Source: Pachypanchax playfairii
Taxonomy: Eukaryota > Chordata > Actinopteri > Cyprinodontiformes > Aplocheilidae
DNA: 64,000 nucleotides
Reading direction: 5' to 3'
Assembly: GCA_006937955.1 (NCBI GenBank)
Contig: SSNP01000290.1
Coordinates: 1-64,000 of the forward strand
The notes beneath the pieces are model-generated. The model did not search any database, was not told the DNA's origin, and saw only the letters and a list, made by a program, of their open reading frames with translations. The first letter of the stretch is position 1. Each line of letters begins with the position of its first letter. The translations under genes and the position numbers were made by a program. This document shows, in pieces, positions 33,240 through 45,885 of this stretch.

Positions 33240-33450
33240 AATAAAATAACTTATTTATTTCATGAGCGCAGCTGCACATTCAAAGTGTGAGTGTTGTCTG
33301 TGCGAACGAGTCCTCCTCTGTGTTCTTAGGATTTGTTCTTAGATCTGAGAACAGTGAGTTAAGAACTCGTTTCGTGAATGCCAAAAATCTTCTTAAGAAG
33401 GCACTACGAACACATTTGTGCGTAAGAACGCTTCATGAATGAGGCCCATT
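33240..33450 (-). repeat. Harbinger-like or MITE terminal segment
   Basis: On the minus strand it opens GGGCCTCATTCATGAAGCGT and continues with TTCTTACGCAC and a run of AAGAAC motifs. Such openings are common at Harbinger-type MITE ends in fish. Whether it is the right end of the nested Harbinger or a separate MITE is unresolved. Confidence 0.4.
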
Positions 33451-34072
33451 GTTCTTACTTCTATTATCAGTGTGTCTCCTGGTGTTCTCCTCTTTATATT
33501 TTCAGAGAGATGTTTCATATCCCTCTTCACTCCTGTAACAGTCCAGGCAGGATCAGTGCTGCTTGTTTTAAACAAAAACCGAGTTAGCACACCTACATCC
33601 AGCTAGCTCTGAGTGAAGCCTCGATTGCTTTCCTTTCTCATTTAACGGCTGTTTGATAGCAGATAATCTCGCGGTACTTAACGTGGTTTGGGGCGCTTCA
33701 ATAATCGCCCTTCATGGAGTTATTTTCTCTGCGTTTATTGGCTAAATGAAGTCCCTCCGTTTAGCAATGCAGATCTGCTATTGGCTAATTCGATCTACGA
33801 GCCCACCTCCTGAGGGTGATTTCTCCAGCGCCCCAGAGCTGAACTAGACATATGACAAGTGAAGAAGAAGGAAATCATATTTTACAAAGCAATTTCTGTC
33901 TTTCAGAAATTATCTATACAATCTTCTCAGTATGTGAATATCAGTGTTTTTAACTCTAAATACATGTTATAAAAAAAAAGAGAAATATTTCTTATTTGTT
34001 GCCATATCATGTTTTTGATAGGGAGGGTGGCGCCCTAGCGCCCTCTATTGGCCAGCCACCACTGGTAAAGTG

Positions 34073-36062
34073 GCTGATTCTCACCCTGTCTGTGCCGCTC
34101 CTCCTCACTGCTTCTTCTCACCCTCTTCTGGGACACCTGGATCCTACAGCTCTGCTGTGAACATGGAACACAGCAAACAACAGTATAACAACAATAAATA
34201 AAAATTTTAAAATCACTACAAAGTTGGCATCTTATTTGAATATGGAACAAAGTGCTATTTCCTCTCTTTCAGAGCTCCTGATACCTCGGTGACACCATCT
34301 CAACTTACTCAGGTCTTTCTATAAATTGACATAGTCGTGTAAAGGATTGATTCAGGACTCAAAGATTTACAGCTGTTATTGGGCAAGAGGTACCCTGTGA
34401 TGCCATGCACACACACGCATACACTCACACACACACTTCATTTACATTCTTTGTTTGGTTACATTTTCACTTCTGGGAGAAGACTTGAGAATAAGGACAG
34501 AACCTAGACTTGCACGAGGAGAACACATGAACTTGTAATAATCATTACTTCACTGTACACAACCTTTTAGAGAGAGACTCTGGAAGCGACACCATTACAG
34601 TCCCAACCCTCATGTGTCCTCAGGTCATTTTGACCCTGAGGAAAGAAGTAGGACAGGTGAATGGCGGTTGAGATGACATCATAATAACCTTTGAAAGCCC
34701 AGCTTAAATAAAAAAAGAGAAAAGTGTTTGAACTGTGTTATTCTTTCATTTTTTTAAACTCTATATCCGAACATTTTGTATGTATATCAAAGCAAGCAGC
34801 TGGAAGCGTTTCAACATTTTTATCTGGATTTCTCCTTGTTCTACATACTTTATAAAGAAATGATCAATCCGAAGGCCAGTCATGTTTTCATCCCACATCC
34901 CGCCTACAAAAAAGGAGCGCTTTGAAACTTCAAAAAGCTTGTTTATTATTCTGACATCCTTGAGAATTTTGAATGAGAAGCTGACTAGCTGTGAGGCTGT
35001 AACAGGTCAGACTTTTTGACGTGTTACAGTGACAAGAAAATTACAGTAATTTAAAAACATGGGTGAACACAGTTTTAGAAATCACACAACAAGCTGAATA
35101 TAAGTTATACAGAAAATTCTCCCCGCTACTTTGCTCTTTATGTAGGATGCAATTGCAGTCAATCAAAGTAAATGAGAGATGAATAGTAGGAATTTGTGAC
35201 AAATGAACAGACTGTTTGACGAGCGCAGCAACATAGCAGTCTGTTAGTCTGGAGAAGGGCAGTGGCCCAAAACGTCACTTAATGAATTGCAGTGGGAGCT
35301 CATTGGTGTGCGTCTCTTTTTCATCATTTTGCAGCAACATCAAAACATTAATGAGACAGTTATACTCTGGAGTTTTGACTCGGGTTTAATTCTGGAATAA
35401 AATGTCAATAAATGTCAGAAGCATTTAAATCCCTAAATTTAGCTTGTATATAATGTACTCTGCCAGTCATGTACATGAAATATGAAATGTACAATATGTA
35501 TACTTCTTTATATCTCAGTGGACATGCTCATACATACACACATGTCCAGTCAGTGCAGAGATCAACATGAGACTGACAGATGATTGAGACAAAAAAAGAG
35601 TCTTTCTGAGCTGATTATTATAAGTTGATTGTAAACTAACCTTGTAAAGCCAGCTCAGCTGAAAGAATGAAAGAATGGTTTAGAAATGGTTTGCACACAG
35701 TTGAACAGTACAGAGGGTAAAAGTTAATTGTGGACATGTTGGGCTTTGTTATCTGAAAGTGGTGGCTTTTGTTCTCAGCAGTGTGCTGTGACGAGTTTTA
35801 ATAGATATCTCAGTGATTCTCCATCACCGCTAAATAATTGCTTCTCCTGCAAGGTATAATATGAGATTAAAATGCTAATTGTAGGGCTCAACATCATTGG
35901 GTTTGTGAACCTCAAAACTTCCTGAGCAGCTTATGTGGTCTGTTAGAGATCCTTGTCCAGGTGAAGGAGGCCTCTGAGTTTAAGGCGTGTTGTTGAGATT
36001 CAACCGTGTGTTTGGGCTGCTCATTTCTGACCTTTCCTGAAAATGTCATCAAAATCCATCTA
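34073..36062. other. Repeat-poor intergenic DNA, nothing recognised
   Basis: No gene or element identified. Confidence 0.5.
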
Positions 36063-36064
36063 TA

Positions 36065-36862
36065 CAGTGATCCCTCACTACTTTGCGGTTCAAGTGGCTT
36101 CACCACTTTGCGGATTTTTCAAAATATTCATCCAAAAAAGAACATCTAAATAACGCGCTTTTGGCTGTTCGTTTATCTCCCCACACTTCCTCCGCGGTCG
36201 GTTGATGACCCAGCGCCTCGATCTGAAGATGAGGCGCCTCCCGAAGAGCTGTAAAGCGCTCATTAGTACCTGTGCAGTCATATTGTCACCTTCATCGCAC
36301 TGCACAGTCCTTCATCACCATCATCAGTCAACCAACGCAACGCTATCGTCATAACTGCATGCGGAAGCGACGCGGAGCAATCAGCTTTTCCCCTGTTACC
36401 AGACGCGTCTTTCTCCGCGCCGGTCCACAAGCGCTTCTGCTCCTCTGTTTATTCAGAGCTATTTTTTCACCATGGATAAGTAAATAACATCATTAAATAA
36501 TTGAAGAGAGCTTGTTTTAATTACTCCCGCTACATCGTTCATCTTGAATTGACAACTCCTCTCTCTCTCTTTTGGGGAATGAGTCGTTCCCTGTTTATGT
36601 TTAGACACTCAAAACCCCCCACCCCCCTCAACGTAGTCAGCACACTCCATTGCGCTGTGTGTTTGTTGTGTTTATTTTCATCTCCATAGTCTGTTTAGAT
36701 ACACAAATAATATTTGCATTGGTCAATCGTGGTATTTTATTTTGAAGAATCGCTTTTATTTTCAAAATTCACTGGATTGTCTCGTGTGTCGTGATGTATC
36801 CCTACATCGCAAATTTTCACCTATCGCGGGGGGGAACCAATTAACCTTGATAAGTGAGGGAC
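36065..36862. mobile_element. Tigger/pogo-like MITE
   Basis: Follows TA and begins CAGTGATCCCTCACTACTTT, then GCGGTTCA. The right end reads ACCTATCGCGGGGGGGAACC ... TAAGTGAGGGA. CAGT-TCCCTC ends with TATCGCGGG and CCGCGAAGTAG-type subterminal motifs are typical of Tigger. The interior lacks a transposase frame. The right tip runs into a short GACA repeat (36866-36883). Confidence 0.75.
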
Positions 36863-39800
36863 AGACAGACAGACAGACAGGCCCAGATGAAAGCTTTGAA
36901 GTCAGTGTGTATACACGTGTACAGGATTCATTTACCATATGGAACAATCTTATGTAAGTGTCTAAAATTTTAATCAAGAAGCAGTTGAATGCAATTCGAG
37001 GGTCTTTCAAAGTGAAAAAAGTTTCTTACAATTAGAATTAAGTCAAAAGTATGAACTATAATTAATGTACAACCTTATTAAGAACAGAAACTCCAAGGTA
37101 ATGCTAAAGAAAACATGATATACTCCACCTCAATAGCCATCTTTGATCAAGATAACCAATGCATACCAACTATTGGCTGTAAACTTGAACGTATCATTTT
37201 AAATTCTGTTGTGGAAGTACTGCGCCTTCGAGTTCACACAGTTAAAAGACAGTTTTCTTTGATGAAACTCTTCAAACTTTTAAAGTTGAACATTGGATTC
37301 CTCCAGAGTTTGTTTCTGAAAGGCAGAGTACTCTAAAGTAGATGATAGGAAGTAATTCTTGTCTCTGTGTGTTCTGAATCAGCAAGGAAAAGAAAATTCA
37401 CAAAAGCAAACTTATTTTGCCTCCCACTCGTATCATTACCAGGCTGTATTGCTGACGGTAATCATTGCCAGGATGTGCAACAGCACACCACTCAAACTGT
37501 TTGCATGCGTTACTCGCTGCAAACTGATATAGTAAGTGTACTGGCATGCTACAAATCAGAAGCAGGCCATGACTTGTTATCTCATTGCAGCTTTTTCTCA
37601 GGCCACTTCTGGGAAACCATATCTCTTGCTTTGAAGTCAGAGCCACTGGCACTGTCTCAAGCGCTTCTGCCATCAAGCGAGTGCTTCTTCATTAAATCTT
37701 TGAGCGGTCTCTAATTACAGGCTGCATCGGGAGGCCTTTGCTGCTGAGCACTGGGGCAAAGAACAATGTTCATGATATAAATGGCATAAAAAAATCACAG
37801 GGAAGTCTGGGAATGCTCAGCAAACAAGATAAGCTACTGTGCCATTTCAAAAGTGTACTTTAAAATTGCAATGGACCATTGTCATTATTTCATTTTACAA
37901 CCACCACACAGTCGGAAACAGAAAATAAAAAAACACGTTTTTAGGTAACTCAACAGGGATGTTTAAATTAATTCAGTGCAGGTCTCTTTTGTCTGTTGAA
38001 GTCTGCCTGTGAGGTGATGTTTTGCTCTAAGTTGGCAGATCTGCAGCAATGGATTGTGGGGTATGTCATTGGGGTCTTTTATCTTGAGACACAGCTCCCC
38101 TGTCACCTACACTTCTGCTCTATTTATAACTTGTAACCATAACAACTGCTCTTTTCGCTTTGCTAAAAAAGAAGTTCTTGTCATGAGGCGTCTCTGTGTT
38201 TGAGTCAAAAAGAATGACACTACATGCAACACTTTCATCAGTGCTGTCAAAGATGACATTACTCTTACAAGATGTTAAATGACAAGAACTGCAGCACTGG
38301 TTAACTTTATTATCTTGAAGATCCCAATAAAAATCTTGTATAACTTACAAAAAACATGATTCTTGATTGTCAGTACTGTGAGATGAAATGTATTTTGTTT
38401 TCTACAAAGTTGAATCATTTTTCATCAGCTTTAATGATTAGACACAAGTTAGCATGTTGTATTATGTCAAGAACTGCTGAAAAGAAAGAGGAAAACATGT
38501 CATATCACACACTCAGGAGTTTGATCAATAAACTGCACCATAGTTTAAAACAACACCGTGTTTCAAACTCACGCCAGATGATGCAGTAAGGCGGCACCGA
38601 GCAGAGCTTGAAATCAATGGCAACAGTGGTGCATGCAGCTAGTCACTGAGAAGCAATAAACAGCAGCATTTTGCTCTTAGTAGCTGAAAATGGGTATTTA
38701 GCTGATTAGAACTGAAGCTTTTGTTTGACATCTTGTGGCTCCCAACATCCCAGAACATTTAGTGAAAACTAATTGCTCCCAAAGGGACCAATCCTGCTCT
38801 CATACCTAAAAAAAAACTTGAGCCATGTGCATGGGGTACAGGGCAGAAACCATCTCCACCATCTAATGTTGCATTCACATAAGCATCCTCATCACAGATC
38901 CCAGATCAGCTTTTGGGGGGGAGGAAGAGGGTGAGCGAATAATCCCCGAGCTGAGAGAGGAAACCAGAACTGTTTACTTGAAACAGCAATGATGGAAAAT
39001 AAATCAAGAATGCAATTTGTCTTGTTGTAGCAGCATGGGGGGGGGGGGATTAAAAATGATTATCAAAATCTTATTATTTCTGAAAGTTCTGACCTTGTTT
39101 GTAATGTAGTTTGAAAAGCCTGTAGAGATTAAGATGAGATGAGTCATATTCTAGTTCTCAGCTAAAGGAACCGCACAGTGGGCAGAGAAGGCAGAATAAA
39201 TGTCCTAAAATTACTGATTCAGTTTATTTTAATGCCAGTACAGGGTTGAACAGTTAGAGAGCCAATTTGACCTTCAGAGTTATGGCAAACAAATTTATAA
39301 AATAAGAAAAAAAAGAAGAGGATGAACCTTTTTTTTTCCTCCAGCCTGTTTTTTTGTGAGATGGAACCCTTGACATACACATATGTTAATACTCCACAAC
39401 TCATTGAAACAAATCTTAATGTCTCCTGAAACATGATTCAGTTGGAAGCTGTCTTATACATACCTGCATGCCTTTAGCAGGTGATAGAGTAAACAAAAAA
39501 TTAGATTTCATCACATTTAATTGTTGTAGATCAGCAAATATTTTTGAATATTAGACAAAGATCACCTGAGTAAATACAAAACACAAATGATGATTGCAGT
39601 TATTAAAAGGCTCAAACCACAAATTGTGATTAAAACATTTGTCGAAAAGCTGAGTTTAATTTCACTGGCTGAATTCAAGTCTGATAACTGCATCTGTATC
39701 TGTACAATCAAAAAGTCACTCAAATCAAACAGGTCCAACAATCTGTCTGCAGAAGGCTTCACAGAGCAACACATGTCATACTCTAGTAACATTAGCCTGG

Positions 39801-40436
39801 AAAGAGCCATTTTGAAGGATTTGGGACCACAGCTAGAAACATTTTCCATAAATGGAAAAAAAAAAGGAATTCAAATAAACAAGCACTATTCCAACCAAAA
39901 GTTGGAATACTCACCCAAGAGACCCCCCAAAAAACCCCAGAACATCTAAAGCTCTGCAGACCTAATGTCTCTCAGTTAGTTCATGGGTCAACAATAAGAA
40001 AGTGACAGGGCAAAACTGGCGTCCATGGAAGAGTTCTGAAGTTAAAACCACCGCTGAGGAAAGAGAACACGTAGGCCTGCAACCCCAAATTGATCAGCAA
40101 GGAACATCCAAATCATCCAGAGCCAGTCAAGCTGACCTGCAGAGTCAAAGTGTGTCACTTTCTGTTCACATCGGTTACATTTTGAGCCATTGGGGACTCC
40201 ATCGAAGTCGACTCAGGAGGCTCCATCATAGAAAAACACAAACTGGAATTTGCTAAAATACGTTTTGACCAGCCACGGCAAGTTTTAGGAAGAATTTATT
40301 TCAGAATAACAGTATGACTGGAACATTTTGGCCAAAGCACATTCTTTTTTTGATCATTGTGGAAGGTTACTAATAAATCTGGGCAGGTCTGTGTACAGAC
40401 GGACAAGGAGTTTCCATCTACTTCTAAATTTGATAT
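36863..40436. other. Repeat-poor intergenic DNA with a possible conserved island
   Basis: No gene recognised. The stretch 37400-37740 is compositionally balanced and free of repeats, with TAATTA- and CATTA-type homeodomain cores. An open frame at 39587-39949 shows no domain. Confidence 0.4.
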
Positions 40437-41271
40437 TGTAATGTTTGTACTTGGACCCCAAATGCATCACAACCAAGAATAAAAGGCAAAGTAACATTCT
40501 TTATTAATTAAATGGGCAAAATGGCACACCAAAGCGGCAACACACATCTAGCTCTGGAACCTCCTCTTTCAGAGGATTTCTAGAGGAGACGGGGTGCTGC
40601 AGGATCCAGGGATGGTAAGTGTACATAGGTAAATCGTATTAGGCAGGATTAGGAGAAGAAAGGTGAGTACCTTGCAGAGTCCATGTTCCACTTTGCTGGA
40701 ACAAGTTGCCCGAGCTGCTGGATAAGCAGTTAGCAGCTACAGGTAAGCACTGTTGGGACGTGGCAGGGAGTTACATCACTGAGACGGGACAAGACCAAAT
40801 CATAAACCAGGTAAATAGAACAGCAGTCATACAAGAGGAATATAAACAGATAGACAAATCCATCCAGTATCCAAAATCCAATCAACAATCCAGAATTCAA
40901 ACCTTGTCAAGCAGACATACTGTCACTCACAGACTGACAGGGGGTACAGAAAGATGGAGACATCTGAGTCCTTTCCAGGTGATCTGATGTGCAAAGGTTT
41001 CCGAGGAGGGCGAAGGCTGAACACAAAATCGTAGACGGTGCGAGGTAAATCATTAACTTGCAGTTAACAGGTTACAGACTGACAGGATGTGGTGTGGGTT
41101 GCAGAGCATACGACTAACTAGCAAATACTGAATCTTCCCATACAACTTTTATAGGGGAGTGACAGGTGAAACAAACTGTCTGATTACAATGGACGCAGGT
41201 GAGATCCATGACAGGAACTGCAGGACAGATGTGGGTGAGTGGGAAAAGGCACGAAGCACTGACACATGACA
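40437..41271 (-). mobile_element. Candidate Gypsy-like LTR remnant
   Basis: On the minus strand it opens TGTCATGTGTC, has CTATAAAAG at about 41145-41153 and AATAAAG near the 3' part, and ends ACATTACA. About 835 bp. Promoter then poly(A) signal in that order and TG...CA ends fit an LTR. No flanking duplication was confirmed. Confidence 0.35.
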
Positions 41272-44200
41272 GCCATATTGTTTTTTTTGGGACCAGAATC
41301 AGCACAGCGAGAATGTGGGGCGGAAAGTCACGCTCACTAAAATTAATCAGAAAAATACTTGAAAACACACGAAAAAAGTAAAATTCATAAAAATCAACAG
41401 ATTACAAAACTTGGAAAGTAAAAATATAACAAGTTTTACAGCATGCGCTTTATTACAGTCAAACAATGAGCATTTTTTACACCTTCTCCGAAGAAAACAG
41501 TGAAGACATTGTTCACCGATACATAAAAATGACAGAAAAATACATTTAAGTACATTGAGAGAACAGATTGTTATGTGTAAAGCTTTTCAGTCAAATCTAC
41601 TGGGAATGTGATGATAACGCCATTGTTTATACTTACAGAGCTATAAAAAGACAGCTGATGTAAAAACAGATAGTTGGACACTAATGAGACCAGAAAGAAG
41701 CTTATTCTGAATTTAATCAAACTTTTAAAGAATGTAGATTTATTGTTGCTGGAGTAGCTACAGCTGCTGAGATATCTGCTTATTCCTCCCTTTCTCGACT
41801 TGCTGCAAGTAAATATCTGCTCTTTGAATTTTATGAGCTTATAAATTAAGAGGATTTTCATTTTTCTTTTCATTTGATTTCAGTCTTCTCAATGGTCTAA
41901 GAATTGCTGCTGGAATAAGCACCAGGAAGCCTCACAAACAGGATTACTTAGTGTAGGCATGCTGAAAATCAATCGAATACTGTTTCAGCGGCTGATGCCA
42001 GGGAGTGTGATTTATTTTTCCCAGGAGATGTGTACGTAAGCCCTACCACCCAAAAAAAGACGGATGTCAAAACGGCATATCTGTTCCTAGGTCTGTCAAT
42101 TTACGGTATGTGCATGTAAGCCACTATAAAACTGTGATAGGTCATATTTAATCATTGTATTTCACCTTTTCTGGGGTTATAAAAATATACTTTAGAAACC
42201 AATCTGTCCATAAATTCTTGTTCTGAAATTATGTTTAAAGCATTTTAGAAAAACTCATATCTCTGCTATGAAAAGCCCCAAATAAAACACCTGGGATGTT
42301 GCAATATATCCAAGGTTACTGAGGTGTGTTCCCAACAAATAGGAAAATTGTTGTTTCCATAGTGATACCATTGAACCCAAATGAACCAGTACTCTTTCTT
42401 TTTGTGTGTTATACAAAGCAACAGAATGGTTGTGTGGAGTGAAGCCACACTGGACCACATTGTGTCTAAGTAGACCCAGATTGATGGAATATGGTATGCG
42501 GAAATAATGAGAACCTAAAACATTGAATCCATCCTCTCCTTAGACACTGAACTTTTTAAAATACAAAGTTAAATCCACTTTTTCAATACAAACATTTTAC
42601 AATAAATGGGGCATGTGGGCAGAATTTTCTTAGAATAAGAAGAAATAAAAAGCTGTTGTAATAAGTTGTATGTGACTCTAATGGCTAGTTTGATTCAGCC
42701 TAATGAATGTATCCACGGTGACACAATGTAGTTGCCACAGCAACCCCATCATCTCTTTAAATCTAAGGAAAGGAAATAAGCTAAAAGCTACTTCAGTGTA
42801 TGAGCTCATTTACTGTTTACTAATCTTGACTGACAGGTCACTGATGTTTTACCAAATGATGTCAGAAATAATTATTAATTTACTTAAATCATTATTCAGT
42901 GCCTTTTATGTCTGGTGCATTAAAGGTTCTTTGTAATAAAGAATAGTGTGGGTGACAGAATTTAGTCATGGTTCTTATTTTTGTGAGTAATATAACACGA
43001 CCAATCTCTGGTAAGGACAGAAAACCATTAATGTTCATAACAACCCTGATCCCATTCAGTCTGAAGAATATTGGTTCCAGAGCTTTACAGAGCTTTAAGC
43101 TTTACAGATCGGTACCTCAGCAACCTGGAATGAAACAAACACCCTCCAGGTAGATTAACAAAAACTCTGGAAATAGTACAGAACAAATGACATAAGCATG
43201 AGTTGAGAGTTTTAGTAACATGTGATATTTATCAAGCCAAAACATGTTTGTTCCATCATCAGACTCAAACAAAAGCTAAGAGTTCTTGGCTGTGACACCA
43301 TTGTGTTCTCAGACTACTCTCGTGTATCATTAGGGATGTCATGTTGATGTCAGACACACAAATAATGCTTTTGACTTGAACTTTATATAACACTGTTGCT
43401 ATCATGTTGATGAGGCCGTGGCAAAGTCAAACCAATGAAGACAACTCAGTCTAGGAAAAAGCTTCCTTATGGAAGTTGTTCCCACCAGACAACGGTAATA
43501 AGAAACCCACAAACACAAGCAACAAACTGCCAAAGTGAAGCACGGACGTAACAATGACCAATGATAAAGCTTGTTTTCTTGAGATAATAAAAGAAAATAA
43601 TTTTACTTTACTCACATTACCAAGGTGATCTTTTTATTTATTTATTATTATTTATTCATTATTAACTTATTTTATTTATTTATTATTGTTACACTTAGAA
43701 ATCATTTGTGACAGTAATGCACTGATCAATGTTGGATGTTCTGTGACATTTTCAAACCGAATTAATTGCCAGCATGACTGTTCTAATATCTGATTAAGCA
43801 CATTAAGCACAAGAATTAGTTTAGCTGGTATTTGAAAAAAAAAGAGTTTTTGCTACAAAACAAGCCTCTCTGAATCAAAACAAATAAATATATTAACCCT
43901 TTAATGAGAATCCAAGCTTTGTTATCTTGAGATAAGGAGGGAAAGGATTAATTATTTTGAGAAAATGTTATGAAAATACATTTCTAAGCATGATTTCTCT
44001 CAGCTTCTGTAACAAAATAATAAAAACCACAAGGCCTCATGTGGTTCTTAACATTTTCAATTTTTTTTGTTTGTTTTTTCATAAAGATTTGATAAATTAA
44101 TGCTGTAAAACAAAAAAAAAAAGACTCATCAGTGCACAGTTGGGTCTTAACTCCATGGGCTCCCTGATTATAAACCTTTCATGAACACAGCAACAGTCGT

Positions 44201-44836
44201 ATACAGCCAAGAAAAAGAACATGGGAGGGTTGGAGTGAGGGGATGAAGAAGATATTTGTTTAATCGGTGTGATGTGTATCACAGAAGCCAGTCCAGCACA
44301 ACATGTGTGATGCCATATCTGGAACAAACCCAAACTACGTGTCCTGAACAGAGCTGACATGCTGAGTCTTGTTGTCCTCTTTCCATCCTAGATAATAATC
44401 ATCAGCTATTAGCGCTCTGTGATGCTGAGGCAGCTGTCACTGTGTGACTCTGATTCAATAAAATTTCACACCGTGAGTATTTGGCAGAAAAAAAGAGAAA
44501 ACTTCTCTGATGTCATGCTAATATATTCAACTATTTTTTTGTGTAATTCATCTAAATAACTCAGCCAGCTGGATGCATCAAAATGACCGTATCAGTCCTC
44601 CATCCAGGACCTGTACTCCTCCAGACCTTCTCACCCAGGATCTCACCTCTTCCCTCCCTTCAAGACGGCACTATGCCACAACCACAAGACACAAAAACAG
44701 TTTTATTCCAGCAGGCCGTCACCATGTTAAACAAATATGTTTAACACCTTAATGAATAAATAACCTGTTCTATCTAAAACACAACACATTTACCTGTACT
44801 GTACCACCTGACATCGAACCACCAATAGAGCATTTA
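41272..44836. other. Repeat-poor intergenic DNA, nothing recognised
   Basis: AT-rich, with a TTTA-rich low-complexity patch at about 43630-43690. No gene found. Confidence 0.5.
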
Positions 44837-45307
44837 TGTTGGATATGTTGGGTCTTGGGGTTTTGTTTGTGTTATCTATTATTTTATGCAATATTGTTTC
44901 CCTTGTAGTGTTTTTTCCAGCTTAGCTGTGATCTTTGGTTTTGCTTGTGTTATTAGTTCTCCTCTTCTTACCTCTTGTCATGTTCCTTTGTCTCGTTCTA
45001 GTTTCATGTCCTGCTTTTATTTCTAAGGCTTCTGTATTTCCTGTTGTGCTGTTATGTTGGTGTTCATTGTACTTCCTTAAAGAAAGTAAAGATCTTTTAT
45101 TTTGGTTCTTGATCGTGTTTCATATGATGGATTACTTTTGGATATTCCCGCTGCCTCTGGTTCTTCTGTTCCTCACGATCCACATGTAAGTTTGTTTTGC
45201 TGCCCCGTCAGCTATTTTATTTCCCATTAAATTCTGTTCTTATCCTATTCAAGTGTTTTTGTGCTCCCCTGCAATTGAGTCCTCTAGCATCCCACAAAAT
45301 CATAACA
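44837..45307 (+). mobile_element. Candidate Gypsy-like solo LTR
   Basis: Opens TGTTGGATATG and ends ATCATAACA (TGTT...AACA). T-rich with TTGTCATG, CCTGCTTTTATTTCTAAGGC and a late ATTAAA, as in fish Gypsy LTRs. No internal region follows. Confidence 0.4.
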
Positions 45308-45335
45308 GGATAATGATGCTAATGTACCTCATCTC

Positions 45336-45885
45336 ATGTGTATTCAATGTCAAACACTGTCTATTGATCCTTATATACGTCTGTCTGCAAGTTCAAGTGA
45401 ACCAGAATCAAATTCCTTGTGTGTGGAACACAAAAATAAACCTGATTTGTCCCCCCCCTATCTGTCGGATCTTTTCCACCGCTATGCCCCTAAGAGACAC
45501 TTGAGGTCAGAAGATCAACTTCTTTTGGTTGTTCCTAGATCTAGGTTGGTTACTCGTGGGGACAGGACCTTTTCTGTTGAAGCTCCTAGGCTTTGGAATG
45601 CCCTTCCTCTCAATGTTAGGATGATAAGCTCATTAGAAGTTTTTAAATCACTCTAAAATACACATCTTTTTAAAATGGCCTTCAAATCTGATTAAACTCG
45701 CCAATAAGTTTTTTTTTGTTTTTGTTTACTCAATGTATATTGAACTGTCATTTTATTTTTGGGCACTTACTGAGTGCTTCTTTTGTTGATTTTATCGCTT
45801 GAGCAGCACTTTGGTTTCCTCGTCGGATGTGTAAAGTGCTTTATAAATAAAGGTTATTATTATTATTATTATTATTATTATTTGG
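45336..45885 (+). pseudogene. LINE 3' end with (TTA)n tail
   Basis: The frame 45336-45656 reads PDLSPPYLSDLFHRYAPKRH, then LRSEDQLLLVVPRSRLVTRG and DRTFSVEAPRLWNALPLNVR. This is the conserved C-terminal end of L2/CR1-like fish LINE polymerases. It is followed by a 3' UTR ending GTAAAGTGCTTTATAAATAA and a TTA repeat (45856-45881). Everything upstream (endonuclease, reverse transcriptase) is missing: a 5'-truncated copy, as usual for LINEs. Confidence 0.8.

Larger units (their letters stand above)
31126..34064. mobile_element. hAT-type DNA transposon carrying Harbinger genes
   Basis: Perfect 8-bp target duplication GTAAAGTG at 31118-31125 and 34065-34072. Terminal inverted repeats CAGTGGCGGCTGG and (right end, reverse complement) CAGTGGTGGCTGG. 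CAGTG-type ends with 8-bp duplications fit hAT. A second left end of the same family lies at 61590, and the two stop matching after GAGTTAA (31213), where Harbinger-like sequence begins here. So this is a hAT shell with a nested Harbinger. Confidence 0.75.

Noticed and set aside
39587..39949. 120-codon open frame on the plus strand
   Set aside because: No domain, low-complexity Lys/Asn/Ser content, no splice or promoter context; an overlapping frame of similar length exists on the other strand.
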